This document shows, piece after piece, positions 42,217 through 50,670 of a DNA stretch of 64,000 nt. Position 1 is the stretch's first letter, and every line of letters begins with the position of its first letter. Source of the stretch: Amycolatopsis albispora (GTDB taxonomy: Bacteria; Actinomycetota; Actinomycetes; Mycobacteriales; Pseudonocardiaceae); NCBI RefSeq assembly GCF_003312875.1, contig NZ_CP015163.1, forward strand, positions 62,001-126,000. Reading direction: 5' to 3'. The translations under genes were made by a program, and so were the position numbers. The notes beneath the pieces are model-generated. The model saw only the letters and a program-made list of their open reading frames with translations, was not told the origin of the DNA and did not search any database.

Positions 42217-43109
42217 GGCGCGAGCGCCCGCCGCAGCGCGCCGCCGAGTTCGGCGATCTGGCGCTGCGACACGTCGGCGGTGATGATCGCCTGCGACCCG
42301 TGGAAGGTGCCCGCCCACTGGTGCAGTTCGACCGACACGCCCGCCCGCAGCAGGCGCACCGCGTACTCGATGTTCTCGTCGCGGTTGGGGCAGAACTCGG
42401 CACTGGCGATGTAGGCGGGCGGCAGTCCGGACAGGTCGGTGGCGCGGGCCGGGGCCGCATACGGCGTGGCTTCCCGCCCGCCCAGGTAGTGCCCCCACAT
42501 CGCGCCGACCTTCTCGCGGTTCACCCAGGGCGTGTCGGTGAAGGCCTGCGCCGACCACGAGCCCTGCCGGTCGTCGAGGCCGGGCTGGTTGAGCAGCTGG
42601 AACCGGATCGGCGGCCCCTGCTCGTCGCGTGCCCGCAACGCCACACCCGCCGCGAGCCCGCCGCCCGCGCTGTGCCCGCCGACCGCGACGCGCTCGGGAT
42701 CGATGCCGAACTCCGCGGCGTGCTCGACGGTCCACGCCAGCGCGGCGTAACTGTCGTCGAAGGCGGCCGGGAACGGGTTTTCCGGCGCCAGCCGGTAACC
42801 CACCGAAACCACCATGGTGCCCGCGGCCTCGGCGAGCCGCGCGGCCCACGGGTGCTCGGTGTCCAGCGTGCCCATCACCCAGCCACCGCCGTGCAGCCAC
42901 ACGACGGCACCCTGCGCCTCGTGCGGGCGGTAGACGCGCACGGGCACCTCCGGCTCCCCGGGCACCACGTGGTCCTCGACGGTCATGCCGCTGGTGTCCG
43001 GCTCGGGCACCGAAGCGGCCAGCTCGGCGAAGTTCTTGCGATCGACGGCCGGGTCGTTGAGGTTCGCGGGCGGGAAGAGCGGGACGAAGGCTTCGAGTTC
43101 GGGATCCAT
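42213..43109 (-). CDS. Alpha/beta hydrolase, hormone-sensitive-lipase (GDXG) family esterase
   Basis: 298 residues. VVWLHGGGWVMG (oxyanion HGGG), VGGHSAGGGLAAG (nucleophile elbow G-x-S-A-G), and a late WAGTFHGSQ with the catalytic His place it in the GDXG esterase family. ATG at 43109; a longer form from 43151 is possible. First gene of the operon with the two ABC half-transporters, which is an unusual association: it may hydrolyse the substrate carried by them. Confidence 0.88.
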   Translation of the reverse strand: MDPELEAFVPLFPPANLNDPAVDRKNFAELAASVPEPDTSGMTVEDHVVPGEPEVPVRVYRPHEAQGAVVWLHGGGWVMGTLDTEHPWAARLAEAAGTMVVSVGYRLAPENPFPAAFDDSYAALAWTVEHAAEFGIDPERVAVGGHSAGGGLAAGVALRARDEQGPPIRFQLLNQPGLDDRQGSWSAQAFTDTPWVNREKVGAMWGHYLGGREATPYAAPARATDLSGLPPAYIASAEFCPNRDENIEYAVRLLRAGVSVELHQWAGTFHGSQAIITADVSQRQIAELGGALRRALAP

Positions 43110-43204
43110 GCGGTCATGCTGCCGGGCGGCGAGCTGGTGGTCGTCCGCCACGCGTCGCGCGTTCCGGCCCTCTCACGCGACGATCGCCGCGTACGCTGCG
43201 GGGC

Positions 43205-44230
43205 ATGGAGGCGTTGGTCGCGAGATTGTCGCATCTGGACCCGGATGCCGAAGGCGTGATCCGCGTGGTGATGTTCTACGACACGCTGATGAAGCGCCGC
43301 GTGGACCTGCCCGCGCTGGCCCGTGCTTCGGCGGGGCTGGCCGGATGCGTGGCGGGAATCCGGCTGCACGGCACGGGCCGGACCCTGCGGTTCGCGCCGG
43401 ACGGCCGGGAGGCGACCGCCCCGCCACTGCCGGTGTCCATGTCGGAGCCGGTCACCCTGGACGACGAGGAGATCGGCACGGTGTGGCTGGAGCGCGCCGG
43501 TGCGCCCGGCCTGCTCGACGACGCACTGCTGGACCGGCTCGCCATCGCGGTGGCGACGGTGGTCGAGCGGTACAGCCCGGCCCGCACCACGATGGCCGAT
43601 CCCGCGCTCGTCGAACTGGCGATCAGCGCCACCAGCGACGACGCGGCGCGGAACCGCGCGCTGCGGCTGCTGGGGTTCGGCACCGGCCTGCCGATCAAGG
43701 TGCTGGCCGTGCGGTCCGCGCTGCCGCTGGACCAGCTCGGCGGCCTGGTCTGCCCCGGGCGCCCGGTCAAGGCCGCGCCGCTCGCCGACGTGGGCGTCAT
43801 CCTGGCCACCACGGTGGACGTGACCTGCCTGCCGCCGGACGTGCTCGCGGGCGTCGGCGCCGCCGGAAGCCCGGACCGCTCGTGGCAACAGGCGACGACC
43901 GCGCTCCGCTTCGCCACCGCGCGCCAGCCCGTGGTGCACTACGACGACCTGGGAGCGCTGGCGCTGCTCGCGCACGTGCCCGCCGAGACCGCGCGGGACA
44001 ACGCCGACGTGGCCGCGATCGCCGAGCTGGCCCCGGAGGACCTCGAAACCCTGGACGCCTACTGCACCACGGGCTCACTGCGGCGGGCCGCGGACCTGCT
44101 GCACCTGCACCACAGCAGCGTCGCGAGGCGGCTGGAGCAACTGGGCAAGGCGCTGGGCGTGGAACTCACCGAGCCGACCGGCCTGCTCCGGGCCCGGCTC
44201 GCGCTCACCGCGTGGCGCCTGCTCGGGTAG
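43205..44230 (+). CDS. PucR/CdaR-like helix-turn-helix regulator
   Basis: 341 residues. Only the C-terminus is recognisable: ELAPEDLETLDAYCTTGSLRRAADLLHLHHSSVARRLEQLGKALGVEL, a PucR-type HTH in which the recognition helix follows a Thr/Ser-rich turn. The rest has no known sensor domain that I can name. Divergent from the esterase-ABC operon (95-base spacer), so it likely controls it. A GC-rich hairpin follows the gene (44267-44283). Confidence 0.8.
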   Translation: MEALVARLSHLDPDAEGVIRVVMFYDTLMKRRVDLPALARASAGLAGCVAGIRLHGTGRTLRFAPDGREATAPPLPVSMSEPVTLDDEEIGTVWLERAGAPGLLDDALLDRLAIAVATVVERYSPARTTMADPALVELAISATSDDAARNRALRLLGFGTGLPIKVLAVRSALPLDQLGGLVCPGRPVKAAPLADVGVILATTVDVTCLPPDVLAGVGAAGSPDRSWQQATTALRFATARQPVVHYDDLGALALLAHVPAETARDNADVAAIAELAPEDLETLDAYCTTGSLRRAADLLHLHHSSVARRLEQLGKALGVELTEPTGLLRARLALTAWRLLG

Positions 44231-44266
44231 GGCTGTCCCCACGGCCGATCCGGGGGCGCGCCCGCT

Positions 44267-44283
44267 GGCCGCCGCGGGCGGCC
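44267..44283 (+). terminator. GC-rich hairpin after the PucR-like gene
   Basis: GGCCGCC-GCG-GGCGGCC, 7-base arms, 36 bases after the stop and 18 bases before the lipase start. No T tract; it could equally be a 5' element of the next gene. Confidence 0.35.
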
Positions 44284-44301
44284 GGAACCAAAGATGATCA
44301 G

Positions 44302-45498
44302 GTGAAAAGCAAGCACCTCAAGAAGTTCGTGGCCGGCGCGGTCGCCGTCGCCGGTCTCACCACGGCCTGCGGTACGACCGAACCGCAGGCCGCCCCCGAG
44401 CCGGGGCGCGGCACCGTGGTCTCCGCCGTGCCGGTCGCCGACCTCACGCCGGCCGAAGTCACCGCGCGCCTGCGGGCGGCCGGGATCGACGCGTCGCAGG
44501 TCCGCTTCGGAGTGAGCGCGCAGCGGGTGGTCTACCGCACGGTCGGCACGACCGGCGAGCCGACCACGGCCAGTCAGCTGGTCGCGTTCCCCGAGAATGA
44601 GCGAAGCGACCTGAACGTGGTGTCCTGGCTGCACGGCACCACCGTCTACCGGGGCGATGTCGCGTCGGTGAACGAGAAGTCCACGGACCGGGCGGCGGCG
44701 CTGCTTTTTGCCGCCACCGGGCAGGCCGTGTCCGCCCCGGACTACCTCGGGCTCGGCGAAGGCCCGGGCACCCATCCGTACGGGCATCCCGAGGCAACCG
44801 TGGCCGCCGCGCTGGACGGGCTGCGGGCGGCCAGGGAGGTGGCGGGCGGCCAGGGACGGACCTTCGACGAACGGGTGCGGGTCAGCGGCTTCTCCCAGGG
44901 CGGCCCGGCCACCATGATGTTCGGCCGCGCGCTGCAGGAGGGCGCCGATCCCGCGTTCTCGCTGGGCGGGCTCGCGCCGATCGCCGGGCCGTTCCACCTG
45001 AGCCGGTTCGAGGCGGACGCCGCGTCGGACAAGATCGAGAAGGCCGGCCTCTACCTGGCGTACTTCAGCATCGCGTGGGATCGCCTGTACGGCCTCTACG
45101 AGTCACCGTCGGAAGCGTTCCGCGAGCCGTACGCCGCCCAGGTGGAAACCCTCTTCGACGGCGACCACCCGGCGCCGGAGCTCGCGAAGGCGCTGCCACC
45201 GGCGGCGAAGGACCTGTTCACCGAGCAGTTCCTGGCGCGGGTGCGGGAGCCCGCCGGAGTACTGGCGGACCGGCTGCGCCCGCTGGACACCACCTGCGAC
45301 TGGACGCCCGAAGTGCCCGTGCACCTGTTCCACGCCGCCGGTGACCGGGACGTCGCCTTCGCCAACGCCGAGCACTGCCGGGCGCAGCTCGTCGCGCGGG
45401 GCGCCGGGCCGCGGCTGACCGATGTCGGCGCGGTCGACCACAACGGCAGCGTGCGCGTGGCCCTGCCGCAGGTGGCGCGGGAGTTCGCCCCGGCGTGA
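44302..45498 (+). CDS. Secreted lipoprotein lipase (LIP/secretory lipase family)
   Basis: 398 residues, GTG start. Lipoprotein signal: VAGAVAVAGLTTAC with lipobox LTTAC and Cys23. The body has the secretory lipase pattern: VVSWLHGTTVY (oxyanion), APDYLGLGEG, and GFSQGGPATMMF (nucleophile G-x-S-x-G), with a late HAAGDRDVAF carrying the Asp. Members hydrolyse triacylglycerols or esters outside the cell. Its stop overlaps a possible GTG of the tetR gene downstream. Confidence 0.88.
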   Translation: MKSKHLKKFVAGAVAVAGLTTACGTTEPQAAPEPGRGTVVSAVPVADLTPAEVTARLRAAGIDASQVRFGVSAQRVVYRTVGTTGEPTTASQLVAFPENERSDLNVVSWLHGTTVYRGDVASVNEKSTDRAAALLFAATGQAVSAPDYLGLGEGPGTHPYGHPEATVAAALDGLRAAREVAGGQGRTFDERVRVSGFSQGGPATMMFGRALQEGADPAFSLGGLAPIAGPFHLSRFEADAASDKIEKAGLYLAYFSIAWDRLYGLYESPSEAFREPYAAQVETLFDGDHPAPELAKALPPAAKDLFTEQFLARVREPAGVLADRLRPLDTTCDWTPEVPVHLFHAAGDRDVAFANAEHCRAQLVARGAGPRLTDVGAVDHNGSVRVALPQVAREFAPA

Positions 45499-45513
45499 CA
45501 GCGGCTCGGCCGG

Positions 45514-45535
45514 TGAGTCAGAATCAACCGACTCA
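45514..45535. promoter_or_regulatory. Inverted repeat before the tetR start
   Basis: TGAGTC (45514-45519) and GACTCA (45530-45535) with a 10-base spacer, immediately before the AGGAGG ribosome site of the tetR gene. Possible autoregulatory site; arms are short. Confidence 0.3.
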
Positions 45536-45545
45536 GGAGGAGAAC

Positions 45546-46208
45546 GTGGAACCTGCGCTGTCCGTGCTCATGGCCGCGGGCGCGGAGTCGATGCTCGAAC
45601 GCGCGTACTCCGACGCCGTCGAGCAGGTGGACGATGTGGACGAGGCTCGCGCGCGGGTGCTCGACGCCGCGTACGAGCAGTTCTGCCGCCTGGGCATCCA
45701 GCGGTCCACGATGGAGGACGTCGCCCGGCGGGCCGGGGTTTCGCGGATCACCGTCTACCGCCGCTTCGCCACCAAGGACGCGCTCGTGGAGCAGGTGGTG
45801 CGCCGCGAGTTCCGCCGCTACTTCGACCGGTTCCTCGTCGAGATCGAGCAGGCCGAGACCGCCGCCGACCGGGTGGTGCTGGGCTTTGTCAGCTCACTGC
45901 GCGCCATCCGGGGCAATCCGCTGATCGGCGGGCTGATGGCGGCCGAACCGGATCTGCTGGTGCCGTCGATGGTCAGCGACGGCGGCCGCACCCTGGCCAC
46001 CGTGCGGCAGTTCGTGGCCGGGCAGCTGCGCCGCGAGCAGCGCGCGGGCACCGTGGCGGCCGGGCTGGACGCCGACCTGGTGGCCGAGCTGATGGTCCGC
46101 GTTTCCGCGTCGTTCCTGGCCATTCCCAGCCAGCTGGTCGATCTCGACAACGAGGAGCAACTGGCCGAGGTGGCGCGCAAGTTCCTGGTGCCGATGCTGG
46201 ACGCCTGA
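45546..46208 (+). CDS. TetR-family transcriptional regulator
   Basis: 220 residues. Helix-turn-helix VLDAAYEQFCRLGIQRSTMEDVARRAGVSRITVYRRFATKDALVEQV near residue 40, after an N-terminal extension of about 35 residues. The GTG at 45546 is chosen because AGGAGG lies 6 bases upstream; a GTG at 45495 overlapping the lipase stop would add 17 residues. Probably co-transcribed with the lipoprotein lipase and may control it. Confidence 0.88.
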   Translation: MEPALSVLMAAGAESMLERAYSDAVEQVDDVDEARARVLDAAYEQFCRLGIQRSTMEDVARRAGVSRITVYRRFATKDALVEQVVRREFRRYFDRFLVEIEQAETAADRVVLGFVSSLRAIRGNPLIGGLMAAEPDLLVPSMVSDGGRTLATVRQFVAGQLRREQRAGTVAAGLDADLVAELMVRVSASFLAIPSQLVDLDNEEQLAEVARKFLVPMLDA

Positions 46209-46273
46209 GGGTCACCTGAAGATCGGCCCGTGTTCCTGGCGGCACGGCCGTGCCGCTGCCCACAATCGGGCCC

Positions 46274-47470
46274 ATGGCTGTTCTCGACGAACGCGCCGCG
46301 GCCCGGCGGCTGGCCGACCGGTTCGGGTTCGGGCCCCGGCCGGGTGAGCCGCTCCCGGCACTGGACCAGCTGCTCGCGCCCGGCGGGCCGCGGCAACTTC
46401 CTCAGCTGGACGCGCCCTCCTCGGACCAGAAGGCACGTGCCGAGCAGGAGCGGCGGCTGGTGATCTGGTGGCTGGACCGCATGGTCACCGACGACACCGA
46501 GCGGCTCACCTGGTTCTGGCACGGGCACTTCGCCACCAGCGAGCAGAAGGTCCGCGATCCGGCGCTGATGCTGGCGCAGAACGAGACCTTCCACCGGCTC
46601 GGCAAGGGCGGGTTCACCGAGCTGGCCAAGGCGCTGGTGACCGACGCGGCGATGCTGAAGTGGCTGGACGGCAACGACAACAAGGTCGGCTCACCCAACG
46701 AGAACCTGGCACGCGAGTTCCTGGAACTGTTCGCGCTGGGCGTCGGCCACTACTCCGAACAGGACGTGCGCGAAGCCGCCCGAGCGCTCACCGGCTGGAC
46801 GCTGGACCGCAAAACCGGGGAAGCGAAGCTGAACCCGAAGCGCCAGGACCGTGCGCCCAAGCAGATCTTCGGCCAGCCAGGCGACTTCACCGCGGAGTCC
46901 TTTGTGGACCTGGTGCTGGCGCGGCCGGAGTCGGCGGCGTTTGTCACCGGAAGGCTGTGGTACCGCCTGGTTTCCCCGAACCCGCCACCAGCGGACGCGC
47001 ACCAGCGGGTGATCGCCGCCTACCGCCCCGGCAGTGATGTCCGGGCCGCGCTGCGGGCCATCGCCGGTGAGCCGGCGTTCCGCGACCCGGCGGCGACGAT
47101 CGTCAAGCAGCCGGTCGAATGGCTGGTCGGCCTGTTGCGCGCGACCGGGCTGAAGGCGAGTGATCTCGACGCGAAGAAGCTGCTCAACGGCCTGCGCGGG
47201 ATGGGGCAACTGCCGTTCCGGCCGCCGAGCGTCGGCGGCTGGCCCGCCGGTGGGGCGTGGCTGACCACTTCGGCGGGTGTGGCGCGGATGAACCTCGCGC
47301 AGCTCGTCGCGCAGAAGGCGAAGGACGACGCGCTGGCGCGGCTGCGCGAAACCCTCGCGATGGACACCTGGTCCGACCGGACCCGAAAGGCGCTCGACGG
47401 CGTGGCCAAGGACCCGCGCAAGCTGCTCGCGGTGGCCGCCTGCGCGCCCGAGTACGTGGTGAGCGGATGA
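46274..47470 (+). CDS. DUF1800-family protein
   Basis: 398 residues. AARRLADRFGFGPRPGE at the N-terminus, WFWHGHFATSEQKVRDP and SPNENLAREFLELFALGVGHYSEQDVREAARALTGWTLD are the hallmarks of DUF1800. These proteins are nearly always encoded next to a DUF1501 protein, as here, and are thought to act together at the cell surface, but their biochemistry is unknown. No signal peptide is visible, so it may ride with its Tat-exported partner. ATG at 46274. Confidence 0.88.
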   Translation: MAVLDERAAARRLADRFGFGPRPGEPLPALDQLLAPGGPRQLPQLDAPSSDQKARAEQERRLVIWWLDRMVTDDTERLTWFWHGHFATSEQKVRDPALMLAQNETFHRLGKGGFTELAKALVTDAAMLKWLDGNDNKVGSPNENLAREFLELFALGVGHYSEQDVREAARALTGWTLDRKTGEAKLNPKRQDRAPKQIFGQPGDFTAESFVDLVLARPESAAFVTGRLWYRLVSPNPPPADAHQRVIAAYRPGSDVRAALRAIAGEPAFRDPAATIVKQPVEWLVGLLRATGLKASDLDAKKLLNGLRGMGQLPFRPPSVGGWPAGGAWLTTSAGVARMNLAQLVAQKAKDDALARLRETLAMDTWSDRTRKALDGVAKDPRKLLAVAACAPEYVVSG

Positions 47471-47480
47471 GGAGGACTGC

Positions 47481-48734
47481 ATGAACCCCGTGACGCGGCG
47501 CCGTTTTCTCACCCTGAGCGGGGTGACCGCGGCCGGTGCGCTCGCCGTCGGCGCGACCAGGGTGGACTGGGACTCGCTGATGACCGCCGCCGCGGAGAAC
47601 CCGCTCGATCCCGCGGCCGGCGTGCTGGTGGTGGTCACCCTCTACGGCGGCAACGACGGGCTGAACACGGTGGTCCCGGCCGCCGACCGCGCCTACCAGG
47701 ACGCGCGGCCGGAGCTGGCCTACCAGCCGGAGGAGGTGCTCGACCTCGGTGACGGGCTCGGGCTGAACCCCGGCATGAAGGGCCTAAAAGGCTTATGGGA
47801 CAACCGGAAGCTCGCGATCGTGCGCGGGGTGGGGTATCCGCGGCCGGACCACAGCCACTTCCGGTCGATGGCGATCTGGCAGACCGCTTCCCCGGACACT
47901 TCGGTGCCGAGCGGCTGGCTCGGGCGCTGGCTGGACGCCTCCGGCGCGGACCCGCTGCGCGCGGTGTCGGTCGAGCCGGTGCTGCCGCCGTTGCTGGCGG
48001 GGGAGCACACGGCGGCGGCGTCGATGCCGGTCGGCGGCTTGGCGCTGCCGAGGGGCGAACTGGGTGCTGCCTTCGCCGCGCTCGGCGAGCCGGTGCCCGG
48101 TGAGGACCACTGGCGGGCGAGGGCCACGCGGTCGATCGGCGATCTGCACAACGCCGTGCGCGTGCTCGGCGGACCGGCGCGTGAAGAGTCCGAAAAGGAC
48201 GATGAGGACGAGCAGCGGCACAAGGGTGCGTCGGCGGGCGGCAGCTCGGGTCTGGCCGCGCAGCTGGACCTGGTGGCCGGGCTGGTCGAAGCGGGCGTGC
48301 CGACACGGGCGTATTCGGTGTCGCTGGGCGGTTTCGACACCCATTCCGACGAGCGCGGCACGCAGGAGCGGCTGCTCACCGAGCTGGACACCGCGCTGAC
48401 CCCGTTCGCCCAGCGGTTGCAGGGCAGTGATCGCGGCAAGCAGGTCACCGTGCTGGTGTACTCGGAATTCGGCCGCCGGGTGCGCGCGAACGCCAGTGAC
48501 GGCACCGATCACGGCACCGCGGGCCCGATGTTCCTGCTGGGCGAGCGGGTCCAGGGCGGCTTCCACGGCGAGCAGCCGAGCCTGACCGACCTGGACAACG
48601 ACGATCTCAAGGCCACCACCGACTTCCGCGACGTCTACGCCACCGTGCTCGGAGACGTGCTCGGCGCCGATCCGGCCCAGGTGCTGTCCGGCCACGCCAC
48701 CCGCCTGGACAACCTCATTCGCACGGCAGGGTGA
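47481..48734 (+). CDS. DUF1501-family Tat-exported protein
   Basis: 417 residues. Twin-arginine signal TRRRFLTLSGVTAAGALAVGA at the N-terminus. The body has the DUF1501 (alkaline-phosphatase-like sulfatase relative) features GGNDGLNTVVP, GYPRPDHSHFRSMAIWQT, GGFDTHSDERG and YSEFGRRVRANASDGTDHGTAGPMFLLG. An acidic/basic low-complexity loop (EESEKDDEDEQRHKG) interrupts it near residue 240. ATG 10 bases after the DUF1800 stop. Its 3' end overlaps the convergent kinase gene by 20 bases. Confidence 0.88.
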   Translation: MNPVTRRRFLTLSGVTAAGALAVGATRVDWDSLMTAAAENPLDPAAGVLVVVTLYGGNDGLNTVVPAADRAYQDARPELAYQPEEVLDLGDGLGLNPGMKGLKGLWDNRKLAIVRGVGYPRPDHSHFRSMAIWQTASPDTSVPSGWLGRWLDASGADPLRAVSVEPVLPPLLAGEHTAAASMPVGGLALPRGELGAAFAALGEPVPGEDHWRARATRSIGDLHNAVRVLGGPAREESEKDDEDEQRHKGASAGGSSGLAAQLDLVAGLVEAGVPTRAYSVSLGGFDTHSDERGTQERLLTELDTALTPFAQRLQGSDRGKQVTVLVYSEFGRRVRANASDGTDHGTAGPMFLLGERVQGGFHGEQPSLTDLDNDDLKATTDFRDVYATVLGDVLGADPAQVLSGHATRLDNLIRTAG

Positions 48735-49989
48735 GCCGGAAGCTCGCGCCGTGGCAGCTCAGCTCGCCACCGTGAGCCCTGGCCAGGCCACGCGCGATCG
48801 TCAGCCCGAGGCCGGAACCGCCGCTGGCCCGGCCCCGGCCGGTGTCCAGGCGCACCAGCCGCTGGAAGATCCGCTCCCGGTCGGCCTCCGGCACGCCGGG
48901 CCCGGAATCTTCGACCACCACCGAAGCCGTGGTCCCGTACCGTCCACAGTGGAATTCAACGGTGCCGGAGTCGCCCGCCGCGTTCCTGGCGTTGTCGGCC
49001 AGGTTCGCCAGGATCTGCGTGATCCGGCCTTCGTCGGCGGTCACCTCCACCTCCGGCCCGGAAACCGTCACGGTCAGCGAAGGCGCCAGCAACCGCAGCC
49101 GGTCCGCCTGGGTCCTGGCGAGTTCCCGCAGCCGCACCGGCCCGCGTTCCAGCCGCAGCCCGGCGTCGATCCGCGCCAGGTCCAGCAGGTCGTCGACCAG
49201 CCGCCCGGCCCGCTGCGATTCCCGTACCAGCAGCAGTTCCAGCCGTTCCCGCTGCTCGGGCGCCGCCTCCGGGCCCAGCTCCAGCACGGCTTCGGCGGCC
49301 GCCCGCACCCCGGCGATCGGCGTGCGCAGTTCGTGTGCGGCGTCCGCGACGAACGTGCGCATCCGCTCCTCGGATGCTTCCAGCGCGTCGAGCATCTCGT
49401 CGAACGCCTCCGCGGTGCGCCCCAGTTCGGTGTCCGGCCGAGACGGGGACAACCGGCCGCCGCGGCTGCCGGAGGCGATCGAACGGGCCAGCCCGGTCAT
49501 CCGGTCCAGCGGCCGGAGCGCGACCTTCATGCTGAGCAGCAAGGCCACCGCGGTCACCGCGATGGCGGCCAGCCCGCCGATCACCAGCACCCGGACCAGC
49601 GTGCGCTCGGCGCCGTCGAGCAGGGCCGTGTCGGCGCTCAGCACCAGCTCGGCGCCGTCGATCCGAGGTGGTCCGGACAACACCGCCCGCACCTGCCGGC
49701 GCTCACCCGAGGGCACCGCGCCGATGGTGTCGCCGGACGGCAGGCGCAGGCTGACCACCACGCCGCGTGCGTCGATGCGGCGCACCAGGTTCGCCGGGGC
49801 CACGTTCTCGCGCGCCAGCTGCTGCGCCAGCTGCACCCGGCCGGTGAGCAGCGCGTTCAGGTTGCGCTCGGCCTGCGCGGTGAACACCGCGGCGATGGTG
49901 ATGCCCAGTGCCACCAGCACCACGCCGAGCACCAGCAACGCGGTCAGCGTCACCCGGCGGCGCAGCGAGGTGGTGCGGAGAGGGCTCAT
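48715..49989 (-). CDS. Sensor histidine kinase
   Basis: 424 residues: helix 1 near 13-36, periplasmic loop of about 100 residues, helix 2 near 133-155, HAMP, HisKA box FVADAAHELRTPIAGV and HATPase with N box ILANLADNARNA, D box VVVEDSGPGVP and G box GGSGLGLTI. ATG at 49989 overlaps the response-regulator stop (ATGA). Orthodox OmpR-type system; its ligand is unknown. Confidence 0.92.
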   Translation of the reverse strand: MSPLRTTSLRRRVTLTALLVLGVVLVALGITIAAVFTAQAERNLNALLTGRVQLAQQLARENVAPANLVRRIDARGVVVSLRLPSGDTIGAVPSGERRQVRAVLSGPPRIDGAELVLSADTALLDGAERTLVRVLVIGGLAAIAVTAVALLLSMKVALRPLDRMTGLARSIASGSRGGRLSPSRPDTELGRTAEAFDEMLDALEASEERMRTFVADAAHELRTPIAGVRAAAEAVLELGPEAAPEQRERLELLLVRESQRAGRLVDDLLDLARIDAGLRLERGPVRLRELARTQADRLRLLAPSLTVTVSGPEVEVTADEGRITQILANLADNARNAAGDSGTVEFHCGRYGTTASVVVEDSGPGVPEADRERIFQRLVRLDTGRGRASGGSGLGLTIARGLARAHGGELSCHGASFRLTLPCE

Positions 49990-50666
49990 CCGTTGTCGCC
50001 GTGGTCCCGCAGCACGTAACCGAGGCCGCGCACGGTGTGCAGCAGGCGCGGGCCGTGTGCTTCGAGCTTGCGGCGCAACGCGCTGACGTGCACCTCGACC
50101 AGGTTCGCCGCGTAGTCGTCGTACCCCCACACGCCGGTGAGCAGCTGCGCCTTGCCGACCACGCGATCCCGCCGCTGCGCGAGAAAGGTGAGCAGCTTCA
50201 GCTCGGTCGCGGTCAGCTCGATCGGCTGGCCGCCCCGGCGGACCACACCGGAATCCACGTCGACCACCAGGTCACCGACCTCGACCACCGGCCGCGTCCG
50301 GCCGAGCCGCCGCAGCACGGCTTCGACCCGTGCCACCAGCTCGGCCAGCACGAACGGCTTGGTCACGTAGTCGTCGGCGCCCTGACCGAAGCCGCGCAGG
50401 CGGTCGTCCACGGCGTCGCGCGCGGTCAGCAGCACCACTCCGGCGGCGCTGGACCGCCGCACGAGCTGGAGCAGTTCGAAGCCGTCGCGGCCGGGCAGCA
50501 TGACGTCCAGCACCACGAGGTCGGGCCGGAAGTCGATCAGCGTGCGCTCCAGCCCGCTACCGTCGGCCAGGCCGAGCACGCGGTGCCCGGCGCCGGTCAG
50601 CGCCGACTCGACGGCGGCGCGGATCGCGTCCGCGTCCTCGACGAGCAGTACCCTGGCCGGTTCCAC
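49986..50666 (-). CDS. OmpR-family response regulator
   Basis: 226 residues: receiver (VLLVEDADA, phospho-Asp in VVLDVMLPG, VTKPF with Lys) and winged helix (TATELKLLTFLAQRRDRVVGKAQLLTGVWG, VRGLGYVL). Encoded upstream of, and overlapping, its kinase. The permease gene ends 4 bases before the window of its start region on the minus strand (50671), so permease and regulator may be co-transcribed. Confidence 0.92.
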   Translation of the reverse strand: MEPARVLLVEDADAIRAAVESALTGAGHRVLGLADGSGLERTLIDFRPDLVVLDVMLPGRDGFELLQLVRRSSAAGVVLLTARDAVDDRLRGFGQGADDYVTKPFVLAELVARVEAVLRRLGRTRPVVEVGDLVVDVDSGVVRRGGQPIELTATELKLLTFLAQRRDRVVGKAQLLTGVWGYDDYAANLVEVHVSALRRKLEAHGPRLLHTVRGLGYVLRDHGDNG

Positions 50667-50670
50667 GCAC

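Noticed and set aside
42985..44301. Apparent N-terminal extension of the lipoprotein lipase
   Set aside because: It lies over the PucR-like gene in another frame; a lipoprotein signal begins exactly at the GTG at 44302.
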